Positions 25,501 to 37,700 of a DNA stretch of 64,000 bases are shown in pieces. The position numbers and the translations under genes were made by a program. Numbering within the stretch: the stretch's first letter is position 1; each line of letters begins with the position of its first letter. The notes under the pieces are model-generated. The model saw only the letters and a program-made list of their open reading frames with translations. It had not been told where the DNA came from and did not search any database. This DNA comes from Pycnopodia helianthoides (taxonomy: Eukaryota; Echinodermata; Asteroidea; Forcipulatida; Asteriidae): assembly GCA_032158295.1 (NCBI GenBank), contig CM063252.1, positions 16,478,138-16,542,137 of the forward strand, in the 5' to 3' direction.

Positions 25501-28297
25501 ACATTTACAAATAATCTCCGGATAAACATGTAAATCAGTTGACTGCTATTTTTTTTCAAAGCGGGTTGCAATCCGTTGAATCATTTTAGTGCAGTTTGGA
25601 TCAAAGAAACAGCTTTTTGACATAAACGGGCTGCAAAACGAGGAGTACATGCCACAATGAAATTTAAGATAAGCTTACGATTTGTTGACTCGACAAAATA
25701 AGTAATTTTATTATATTGTTTAATATCAATAAAGAGCCATGCATCCCAGTTGCATAGGAGAATATAGCAATTCCTCCAGAAAAAATATATATGAAAGACA
25801 CACCATCAATTTATAACAAAGTGGAACACACTTCAAATAACAGCAATATAGGAGTCACTATTTACATAAATATATATCCCAGCATTAGTATTAAATATTC
25901 ATAGATATCTGGGAAATCAAAGTAAGCTTTCTCGAGGAGATTAGATCTATATAACCATGATGTATATTTTAAGCACTCAGACTACAGAAAAGAGTAACTT
26001 GTATAAAAGTATCAACAACCGCCAATAAGAAATGATCAATAAATTATATAGCATTATACCCGATCCCTACAAGATAGTTGCACTATGGTGACAATTTCAC
26101 AGTATACATGTACGTATACAGATCCACTTAGCACTGCTAAGTAATGCACTGTCCGTGAAGATCGAAATATGTCTACACCCAAGCGCCGACCATCCACAAC
26201 CGTAAGGGGCGCGCAAAGTCCAACGGGAGACTTTTGGGGGACGCTAGGTGGCAGCAGACTTAACAGGAGAATCCACCGTTCATGGAAATGCGCGCATGGC
26301 CAGAACTACGTAAACAATATACATTGACCTGGTACGTCTGCTACCAGGCAGCCTCCCAAAGTGTCATTGACATGGTAACACACTGCCGCCTATTGGACTG
26401 CTTCATTCTTGTGCGCGCGGCGTGCAGAGGCGCACGTATACCCACGCGGTAGCCGTTGCAAGCGATGTTTGGGCGGCGTTTTTTATGGATTGGTCTGCTA
26501 TCTCAAGAGAAACAAAACAAAACTACCTGAGCCTAGAATACACAAACCGTACAACATTTGCCATTACCAAGCTAATTCAGCATTATAATAATTGGTTCAA
26601 CAAGTTGAACTACACCGTTAACTCTGTACAAATATATGATAAAAACTCCGTTTTACACCAAAAGAAGCTGTCGAGGGAAGGTTACCCCCCTGACCCATTT
26701 CGAATTCAAGTCACCAATGCCCTGCATTAGGTCACTGTCGAATAATTGATCATCACATCTTGACCTTTTTTAAGAATCAACATTTCCCAATTCATTGTGA
26801 AAGAAATCAATGGTTTGTCAGTTATCAGTGTTATGTAACGCGTTAAACATTCAGCCATGACCCCCCCCCCCCCTTCCCCCTCCCCCAACTTCCCGAATTA
26901 ATGCAGGCCAAGTTTGAGTAGTCATAATGCATAGTGCTGTATGCATCGTGGATGCTGTACATAAAGTCGGTTCTTGGAATAGACTGATAACAATAACGGA
27001 CGGCAAGCCGATTTATAAATGCATGACGTCATCATCGTGTTGTACATACCTTACATTACAACTGTAGTCTAAATCGTAACCGTGGTATCTCCGTCGATTA
27101 GTTTATGTAGAGCCGTTACCATACATGAAAAAAAGGACGAGTATGTTCGACTTACAAAGTTCGAGTCTCAATGGATTATTGGGGGTTAAAAAGCTTTGAA
27201 ATCCTAAAGCTAAGAAGTTTTCCTGTGCTCCATATTAGGGATTGTAGGTGTACAGTGGGGGACCAACCCAATCTTGGTCACACACACACACACACATTTT
27301 CATTGGATGCACTAAATATCACATCATTTATTCACCCGTTCACGAATGCACGTCCTCATCTGTATCTGTTTCAAACAAGAAACTAAGATGCTCCAACTCC
27401 CTTCTCTCCTCGGTAAAGATACCTCTGGAAGGACCTGTTATAATAACCTGCTCATGCAGACCTTATGCACGGTCTCTCGCGTCAAAGAATAAAAAAACTC
27501 CCTCTCTCGAACGCCAACCAAACGTCTCGTGATATTTTAGCTGACTGAAGGGCGCCTTCAGCCGTTCGGGTAAACAGCGGACAGCGCCCTCAAGTTAATA
27601 CTCAAATGAATGCCCTGCCAGTTCACATGTTTTTCTGGAAGCCCCGGATGTCTACAGCAGTCTATTATTTTTATGTTCTGCTTATATACAAGTTCTTCAC
27701 ACTCGTTGTCCTCCTTTGGTTCCTATGCGACCGTCTCTGCCATGTTCATGGGAAATGTTTGTCCGTTGAGACCGCTTGGATAGGGAGCTGGCATGTACTT
27801 GTGATCCACTGAGCGTTGCGTTCGGGGTTTGCCGTTGCAGCGGCAGGCGAACCGGAACTCAGACATCATCTCAGCACATAAAGATTTCTAGAGGAAAAAA
27901 GTATATAAAGCAAACCAAGACGAAGTACATCATTAACCCTTATACTTACAGAGTATTCATTTAGGAGAATATGGAAGGGCACTCAAAAATGAAAAATCCT
28001 AAACATGTGGTGGTTTCTTCTTGGTTTAGTAGATGAATACCCTTTAGTTCTCTTGTTGTACAATAATTCTAGGTGATTTACAGACTCTCTGCATCAATAG
28101 AAAACTGTATATTGAGTTTTGAAAAGAACATGACATATGTATATATTTCCCTGGACGATAACCCTAATTCTTTCAATTTATCAAGACGCCAATGGAAATC
28201 ACAAAGAAAATATGAAATCAGGACAAATCCTGGCAAATCACTGGGCTGGCTATTTTAAGCGATGAGCATCTAAAATGAAGTTTAGGTTCTGTTCGAA
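22561..28297. other. No gene seen downstream of the receptor gene
   Basis: Very A+T-rich, with (GTTT)n at 22679-22712, (GAA)n at 23685-23705 and CTCF-like element copy 2 at 26240. The 102-codon frame at 26422-26730 plus matches nothing I recognise. A missing C-tail exon of the receptor was looked for on the minus strand and not found. Confidence 0.5.
26240..26358. mobile_element. Palindromic element with CTCF-like arms, copy 2 (right arm decayed)
   Basis: The left arm ACGCTAGGTGGCAGCAGACT is intact. The right arm reads CCTGGTACGTCTGCTACC then CAGGCAGCC, retaining the inner ACCAGGT inverse but losing the CTAGCGTC end. About 119 bp. Confidence 0.6.
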
Positions 28298-28303
28298 TTT
28301 ATT
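28298..28303 (-). terminator. Candidate polyadenylation signal of the kainate receptor gene
   Basis: AATAAA on the minus strand lies about 200 nt past the TGA at 28503. It supports 28503 as the true end of translation, with a short 3' UTR that includes a run of C then T. AATAAA is common in A+T-rich DNA, so this is suggestive only. Confidence 0.4.
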
Positions 28304-28502
28304 TCATCATCTTAAAAAAAGAAAAAAAAGGGGGGGGGTTTGGTAGTCTGACCTTAACCAACTAACTTCAATGCTATGGTTCCACTTTATATGTTGAGTA
28401 TTCTTATTGTAACTCACGTACAAAAAAAACCAACAGTTTTGTGGGGTCCCTTCCAAAACGAAGACCCCTCGCACATGGCAAAGGGCTTTTACATCTAAAA
28501 AA

Positions 28503-28765
28503 TCATACCCGGTCTATTTCAGCGTTCTGCCTCGACTTCCATATGAACTCTGCTATAGCGACGAGTATCCCGAGTATAACACCCGCTATAAGAACCAGAA
28601 ATATCCCGCCTATATTTTCCAGTCCCAGCTCGTTGGCGTCGGAGTTATTGGCAGTGTCCATGACGCACTGGCCCGTCTTCCACCACTCCGCCTTCAACTT
28701 CATCAGCTTCTCGTTCTCTTGTAACCGAAGGACGGAGGAGGTGATCTTGTCCCTCAGCTTGGAAC
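28503..28765 (-). CDS. GRIK: Kainate receptor visible exon 13: end of S2, M4 and C-terminus
   Basis: The acceptor is TTCTTGTTTAG before GTTCCAAGC, phase 1. It reads [20 protein letters not shown], then AEWWKTGQC, then the M4 segment [20 protein letters not shown], and ends [14 protein letters not shown] followed by TGA at 28503-28505. The tail after M4 is only about ten residues, far shorter than the vertebrate tail of several dozen or more. Two readings are open. The TGA may be the true end, supported by an AATAAA about 200 nt downstream. Alternatively CGG/GTATGA at 28509/28508 may be a splice donor leading to a tail exon that I could not find. Confidence 0.92.
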
Positions 28766-31700
28766 CTAAACAAGAAAATACTAAATGAGTAGAAAGCAAC
28801 AGTATACAAATGCCCGATATGGGCACCACATAACTCTGATTGGTTCTTAGCCAGAGGAAAGATAGGCGGCTCCGGGGATCACCAAGAATGACTAGTTTTA
28901 CTACGCCACGAGACAAAGCAGTCAATATTTGTTTTATAACACCTCTTCCTTTGATTCTGTCTGTATACTTTTAATAAAATTAGCTAACACTTACGTACGT
29001 GGCAATCAATCGTCAAACAAGAACTGTAAAATCTTACGTTGAAATACCGAGTTTTGACAAAATAAGAGGGTACCAGACTACTGCTGTTACGTTCGTTCTC
29101 TAAACCGTATTTCAAATGCACATATTTTGTTCATTACACCGGGTTCGAGGTTGTCAAGCAGCTCGTTTAAATCAATGGTAGTCAATGTAGTCAGGGTACC
29201 AGGGTATCCATGCACTAGTACATCGGTTGCTAGGCTATCGTTGAATAGTTCGTTTGGTCGGTGAACATGTACAAGAGTAAAACTACACAACACCATGTGA
29301 CACGCTCTCGGCCAATCAACAGATAGAATCAAAGGAAGGGGTGTTATAATATTAATTAGGAAATTGTGTCATTTGTTGTCTGCTTACCGAGCGGTGTGCC
29401 GATGCCATAACCTCTAGAGTTTAACAAGCCCCCGATGGTTGTCAGGTTTTTACAATGTTTTGCCACCACATACTCGGCCATAGTGGACTCCATCAAGAAG
29501 GCATAATTCTTCTCCTTCAGCACGCGTCTGATTCCCTCATCGTATGTGTTCATGAACACGCTGGGGCGTGAGCTCATGAACTCCCACATCAACTTGTAGG
29601 TTTCGATATTTGAACGCTGTAGTATCAAGCAAGGAAACCAGTCAACAATAAGTAGTAGCATATCAAACCTAGAGTTTGTACTATTGTCTGTCTTCCTTCA
29701 AGTACAAGTGCTCTCGAAAATGTGCACAAGTACAGAACTTCCAAGCAATGGAAGACGTTGGAACGCTAGGTGGCAGCAGACACACAAGCTAAATTGGCAT
29801 TGTACACGTAGTTCTGCGCACATTTCAGACAATGAATTTATCAGGAAAGTGTGCTGCCACCTAGCGTCCACAAAAGTCTCCACTAAAATTGAACAGGTTT
29901 GTTTGCTGCCACATAGACATTCAATATCACATCTTCCATGCTTAATGAAAAATGCCCATGTATATTATTAAATCAAAGCATATCTTAGCCTAGACTGGTC
30001 CCCTGTCTCAGCATACAGACAGGCACTGGTCTTAAAAACACAAAGATTTTTTGGATAGGAGACATACCCATGCAATGACGCATAGCTACCAGACCAATGA
30101 TACTACACTTAATCACACAGTATTGTGGCATACAAGGGCAGGTAACTGCCCGGTCTCTAAAAGATGGTGTCTGGCGTTATTCACGAACCTCAAAGTGCTA
30201 ATCTTAACCTAGCCCTAACATCTGACGTCACACTTCAAGGCACATGAATAACGCCATATACCAACCTTTGAACCTGCTGGTTGTCTTTGACCCAATTTAT
30301 GTTTCCATGCCATGCCATAACGCTGTATGACTATACACACTCAGGTTTAGTTGTGTTGGAAGTGTCTACACGTTTAAACCGAGGACTTCCACAGAAGGGA
30401 TCAGCCAAGGACCGAGGACAGTCCTCACTTTGCTTTCGTGTGCAAAGTACAAACAGCGGGAAAACACAAAGAAGGCCTCGACTTACAGCATTTACAAACG
30501 TGCGTGTGCACTACGCACGTCGTTGCTTGTTTATATATATATCCACAGAAACCATTAGGATTGTGAGACCAGTGCCTGCCTTTAGCCTGTCAATAAAGCA
30601 AGAGGACCACTACCAGTCTAATCTGAGACCCTCCTGACCCTCCACGAATACCACAGGATCCATCTTTAGATGGTATGCGCGTACCTTAAAAAATGTGTGG
30701 GACGAGCCACTACTTCTCGTTCCGAACTCAATCTTGGTCTGTTTGGCCAAGTCATCCGCACTCTCGATTTCCGAGACCATCCTCTCAACTGTGAGGAAAG
30801 CGGCCAGGTTGGCGGTGTAGGACGACACGAGTATGAGAGAGAAGAACCACCAGAAGCCACTGAGTACTCTGGTGGAGAAGGCCTTCGGATTGACCTCCGA
30901 ACCCTGCTGCATTAGGCCTCCAAACGCAAACCAGATACAGCTCAGGAGGTTAAACTGATTCTCCACCTTCGATCAATTTAACAAAACAAAAAATACCATT
31001 AAACCTGTGGGGGAAAATTCTCGTTTTGAAGACTCTGTATACATTGAAAGTCAATTGTATCAATCCACAAGATAAACAAACAAAATTGATGAGAAATAAA
31101 AAACCTGTGAACATTTTAGCCTTATAACTTAACCATATTATTCTAAAAACAGTGCCGGGTCCAAATTGACCATTAGAAGGGTCCCATGGATTAGACACAG
31201 TCCGGGCTAGCTTGACATGACTGTGTTCTGGGCCAGCAAGACCCGTTACGCTGGTCGCACTGACTCCGAGTTAGGGTCAATGAAGTGGTTTGGACTGTGA
31301 TTCTGGGATTCCACAAACTTAGTCAAACTAACCCAGAAACTGTGTCCAACCCCTCACCCAAGAATTATTTAACCATGGTGAAATTTTTAAAACTCTGAAG
31401 TGCAACGCCCTGGGGAAGTCAAAGTCCTTAGAAGGTCCTAGATTGGACCATTCCACATACATAAAGGGGAATCGGTGAACTTTTTGTTCACTCATATATT
31501 TCGTGCACAAAATTGTACAGACATAGAGACCTACCCAGATCTAACCCTCTGATAGAGTTCTTTGTAAACAGACTTCCACATTTCTTGCTGGCTAGTGCTA
31601 GGTTCTGAGATTACCAACACCCTTCCACTGCCAATTAAACTTGTTGGCCTACTGGGGAGCCATTATGTAGTGGAACCTTTCTGCATTTGTGTAATTCATT

Positions 31701-34700
31701 GGGTTTAATAATCCCACACTATCTTTGTAGTCACCACCTGGTGATTATTCCTGTAATTTTCACATTTACTTAATAACCCTTTGAACTCATTGGTCTCGTA
31801 CCTTGTCATAATCAGGGTTACAGGGGTGCTCGTTGTACCACTCATACGGGCTGAAACGGGCCAGGAGGAACATGGTCAGGGCAACCACCAGGAATGCGAT
31901 GACCACATACATCCAGATGTCGAAGGAGAGGGGGTTGAGGAAGGAGAAGACGCCCGGGTTCTGCGGCTCTGGTACCCGGTACAGGATGGTGATGCCGAGA
32001 TGCATGTAAGGCTTGGAGAAGTCCACTACTTGCTCCCGAACGTAGCTGATGGTCAGAGGGGCTACAACCAAGTCTGCCTGCTGTACTCCGATAATCAAGG
32101 GAGAGGACAGGTGAGAGGTCAAGTGAGAGGACATAATTGATGATTAATTTGTGCTAAGCTAATGGTGATATTAAAGACATGTATTAGGGGTCTTGTCCTT
32201 TGTCCATCCCTTGGAACAAAGTCACACATGCCGCACTGTGCTCCCTGGCTGATCATACTTTGAGAACATTCAGAACAGTGTGCACCCATCATTACCCAGA
32301 AGAAGAAGACGACACTGTGCTCTAACTCCAAATTCTTGTAATACCCCAAGCAACCTTTACGGATCAGGTTTGTGGGGTCCTGCACTTGTTGTTCCAGTAT
32401 TCCCCTTTTTCTACATAATTCCTCCGTGGTGGCCAAGTTAAACGAAGAGAAACTTTGTGGGGTCCGTTGTTCCACTGTGTAAAAGACCCCACAAGAGCCC
32501 GTGCATAAGCTCACTAGGTACATTTGGTGCTCAGTATGGGGACAATGTGTACCCCCCCCCCCATTAAGTCTTCATTTTGTGCTTGGAATCTAAGGAACTA
32601 TTTAGAGGATTTTAAAGGTGATACTTATGTACAAGAGGAAAATAGCTTGGTAAAGTATGGACAATTGGTAGGACACCCTCTGCCATCGGGAATGGAATAC
32701 CCACAAAACAAATTTCCTGCATCACATCAGAGTTTTTGGGCCGAATCTGGATTGAGGCAGAATTCACTTATAAGGTGTTTTCTTAATGCAGATTTGGAGC
32801 TGTTGTAATCGGTGATATCTAGGATTCAGTGTGACAGACTGACCCCCCCCCCCTTTGTAGGATTGTCAAGGGATTGAAGCAGTTTGTGTCAATTTGTCCA
32901 TGACAAAAATGAGATCAAATTGTGGATTAAACGTGTGAAAACACTGGGACATTTTCCAAGGGACACACCCATTAAACTGCTTTACCGATGATGAAATGAG
33001 CTCCACTTTGAATAGTCACTCTAATCATCGGTTTAAAAGGATTTCCAATTAAGCTCTCACAATTTTGGAGTGGCATCACAGGGACGGTTTACGCACTCCA
33101 ACTTCCCAAGTAGAACACAAAATACCAGAGAGTGAAGGGTACCAGAAGTAATGCACTTACCCCGTTTATGAGCTCGCCGATCATACCGTTCCATGTACCG
33201 TCCACCTCGGCTCCGTAGTTCCCGTCGTTAACCAACTGTATCTCGTACTTGAAGCCGATGTCCTTAGCAATCAACGCGAGAAGATCGATGCAATACCCCT
33301 CAAACTGATCATTGCCGTGTAGTTCAACCCCATCGGCAGATTTCCTCAACATGACGTAGGGGTTTTCCTGCGAAGAGAATCGGTGGACAGAAAACAAATG
33401 TTAGCCTTTAAATTCCCTCCAAGACACAGGTACCACAGACTGCCACGTAGTACCATACCTTACAGGCTAGCATCAGGCAAATGGGTTTCTTCTGTTTGTA
33501 TAGCTGACACTAGTACCCCAGATTTCCACAAAGTAGCCCACCTTCCACCCGGGCTATTAGCATTATGGTACGAGGTTTCTTCTGTCTTTACAGCTGACAC
33601 TAGCACCACAGACTTCATGCCTTCTGTGCTAGCCCTCCGTGCTAGCATTGGGCAAATGGGTTTCTTCTTGTTTGTACAGCTGACACTAGTATAAACCACT
33701 GATTTCCACAAAGTAGCCTACCTCCACCCAGGCTAGCATTGGGTGCGAGGTTTCTTCTGTCTGTACAGTTGACACTAGCACCACAGACTTCCACAAAGTG
33801 CCATAACTCCCTTGCTAGCATTGGGCAAATGGTTTTCTTCTTGCGAGGTTCTTCTGTCTTTGCAGCTGACACTAGTACCACATATTTCCACATAGTACCA
33901 TACCTTTCAGGCTAGCATTGGGCAAATGGGTTTTTTTTTCAACTGTTTGTACAGCTGACACTAGTACCACAGATTTCTACAAAGTGCCCTACCTTCCATC
34001 CAGGCTAGCATTGGGTTGCATGAGTTTCTTCTATTTGTACAGCTGACACTGGCACCACAGACTGCCACAAAGTACCATACCTTCCAGGCTAGCATTGGGT
34101 ACATGGGTTTCTTCTGTTTGTACAGCTACAGAAAATCCTATGGTTTGTGTATTGTTAGCTCTCCATTGTCTCTTGTGGTATGGGCCAGTTGTGTACGAGG
34201 AATGCACCGATAGTAACATGGTTTACAATGGTAAATCATACTAAGAAAATTGCATGCCTCAACAATTAGTGCTTAGTACTTACGAGGGGCACATCGGACC
34301 GTAGGCGAAAACGGCGAAATGTTTTTATTCTAACTCAAGTTTGTTTCACTGATCATTCTTATTCAAGAGCTCTGTTTGAATGACTTTCATGAAGAAAACT
34401 TATCATTTATCAACATTTGTTGAAACAATAAAGATGCTTTCCCCTTTCAGCGCGTTTGCTAATTATACAAGAAGACAAATATGACATTTTTAATGCTCTA
34501 CACCCCACCCCGGTTCATAAATGGCGTCATATCTATCGTTTGAAATCTAAATTGAAACTTACAGTAATGTCAGGTCAGGGCAAGAAAAGTCATCAACAAA
34601 ACGATATAATTTATTATTATTATTATTATTATTATTTTTTTTTTTGGGGGGGGGATATGTTTGTTTGTTTGTTGGTTTCTTCTGAAAAAGACTTATCAGT

Positions 34701-37700
34701 TGTTCCAGATATTAAGTACGAACACTCGGAACCTGGTAACAATAGAAAGTTACGGAGTGCATCTGCTGCCACCTAGCGTTTAACAGTCTCTCTCTCTCTC
34801 GCGCGCGCGCTCTCTCTCGCTCTCATCTGTCATTGGTAAGGATTTTCAATGGCCGTTTTCGAAACCACGGCTTGGGCTTGGGCTCCGTCCAACCTGATTG
34901 AATCCCCGTAAGGAAAGCGCATGCTTTCTGAATAACTGACGGAACCTAAGCCCAAGCCCAGGCCAAATCCGCGGTTTCGAAAACGGCCAATGTATAAACC
35001 AATCGTAGTCCGAACATCTGGCATCACACTTCGAGGCGTGTTGATAACGCCATATATCGACCTCTGGTTACCTGCCAGATGCCTTTGACCCACTCCATTT
35101 GTGCATGCCATAATGTATGTAATGTCACTTGGGCACCACACACAGGGTAAGACCATTTCCCTGTCTTTATCCTTACTGATACAGACAGGGGACCAATCTA
35201 AACCAATCACTGTGTGTATTAATTCAGAGGAAAGTTCCAGTGTTCTCACCAAGATTGTTGTGACTTTGTACGTTCTGTTGGCACTTGTTTCATTTGCTTG
35301 ATCGTCCACCTTTCGTCTAAACTCAAAACCTTGAATTGAGTCCCATGTTCCAACCTGGCAAAAATTGTTTCGATACCGAAAAATGATCACATTAATTAGT
35401 ATGCAATACAATTCTTATTATGGGTAGATTTCAGGGCAGAAAAAATCTGTCAAAACGAAGAAGAATCGTTTCGTGTTATTATTTATTATTACTATTCAGT
35501 ACTGTTATTGGTATTATTCTGCCTGGTAACGTAATCAAAGAACTGTTCAAAGGTGCCCTGCACTGTAGCCCGTCGGCCCGGCGACACACGTGAAGAGAAG
35601 ACGTTGAAGAAATCTCAGTTTAAGATTAGGGAGGAAAGGCCGACGAAATTTGGTAGGAACTGAAAACCTTTGAAAACTCCATCTTTTCTCCTTGTTGACG
35701 TTGGTATCTCTACACACAGTACTGTTTAGCCTCGTTTTAATCCCTCAAGCTTCATCCATACACACTTATTAATTATATTCAGATTTTAGCCAGTCCGAAC
35801 TGCTTGTAAAAGTAAGCTTCTTATTTAGATTTTGCTTTATTTGGTTCTTATTTGTCTTTACATAAATAGTTCATTAGCCTATATCTGCGCTAAATATAGC
35901 CTTTTGTCAAGGCCTTCGTGTCTTGGAGCTGCGATGCCGAGCGACTGAAATGGGAGACCACGCGCGCGTGGTCTCTCGTTCCAGTCGCTCCACTGTTTAC
36001 AAAGCCGTCCAAGCCACGATGGCCTTGACAAAAGGCTACGCTAGATATGGCAAAGGATGACGGAGCTAAAAGAGATTTAAAAAAACAACAAATTCAAATA
36101 AAATATCTGCGGACAATCAGTACAAGTGGGCATTTAGGTTGGCTCAGTGGTTTCTTCCCTGCCTGGTTCTTCGTGAACACCACCCCCCCCCCTCCCTCCT
36201 CTTACCACCCGGAGCTCACCATCATGGCGTGTTCTAATTACCTGTTCCATTCCCATTTGTCCCAGCTCGGAGATGAAGAAGGTAGGGTTGTCTCGCTCAC
36301 CGTGTATGTCGAATCGGATCTCACCAGTGAGCCCCTCGGGCATGTCAACCTGTGTTTAAAAAAGAAAGAAAAAAAGTTAGCATCAATTCGAAAGAACAGC
36401 AACATAAACTAAGAATGATATAAAAACAACTAAGAGAAAAGAAGTCCATATAATGCAGGGACTTGAAACACTTTGTGGACTTACACACGCCCACACACAC
36501 GGCTCTGCGTTGCAGTCACTCTGTGGACATTCCTTTGTCATGTACACCTAAGGAAAATTGTATTCCTCAACACTGCAAAAATCACTGGGTGGACATTTGT
36601 AAGTCCACATAGTTGTTTCAAGTCGCTACATTGTGTGGACCTCTTTTTTTCTCGTGTCCATACTTTGTATGTCGCGGTTAAAGGAACATTACAGAATTGG
36701 TAAGAAAAGAACTTCTAAAATATACTTTTTGATCACAGATTTACATAAAACTTACACGGTCTAATGATGATGATAGTAGAAAACATCCCTTGAAATATTT
36801 CTGTCTGAAATGCCATATTTGATGAGAAATGAGTAAACTAATTTTCCAAGTAGAGTTTAACGCTCAGTGAGCGTTTTAATCATTTGTTGAATCTAAATGA
36901 TTTCAATGTGTAATCGGTTTTTCAAACTTCTACAGGTTTGTCAGTTTATGTATATGGTGAATTACACAAAGTGCTTACACTGCCCGCAACTGTTTTGTTA
37001 GCAAAAAACAATTCTGTATTGTTCCTTTAAAACAGTTTTATTTACAGAGTTGATGATAGAGGTTTTTCTTTTTAAGTGCCCAGAACAATGTCCACACAGT
37101 GTATGTGACACAAAGCTGTGTGCTTACGCGTGGGGCGGATTTTCCTGCTAAGCAGAAATCTTAAAATTGGTTCAGTCCTAACGCCAGCCATGTTGTTAGT
37201 TCAATCATTTACAACAGCTGTTTCGTATCGACTCTGCGAAGCTATCTTTTTCTTTGTACTGACAGAGCAGCTGTCAAGATTGCATCACCCAATTAGGGAG
37301 ATTTTGTAATACACGATATTTAGAATTACATTCAATATAACAGGGGAAAAATTCCATCTTCAGGGAGATTGTCAAATTCATTCATCGGAACATGAACAGA
37401 TTGATTTTGTCCAAAGGAACTTTCTGCCGGACCAGGGAGAGTTGGCAGCTCTTTACTGAGTTTGAAACGAAAACCTCACGAAGCCACCAAAATGTATACA
37501 GCGCACTTTTTTTAATACGATTGTTGCAATTCACGAAGCTTCTATTAACAACGTAAAAAAAAAATGTATTTTCACCCGATCGATCAAAATGAACTGCATA
37601 AAGCAATTTACTTATTATTGCTTTTATTACAAGCCCTATATACAAACTGTGCTTTGTCCCGAGACACCGTTTTTTGGTTTATTTGTCGACATGGCCGGCT

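Noticed and set aside
28298..28320. Possible tiny tail exon after a C/T tract (acceptor AAG before ATGATGAAATAA)
   Set aside because: It would add only Met-Met-Lys, the intron would be shorter than any other in the gene, and the tract is simple sequence.
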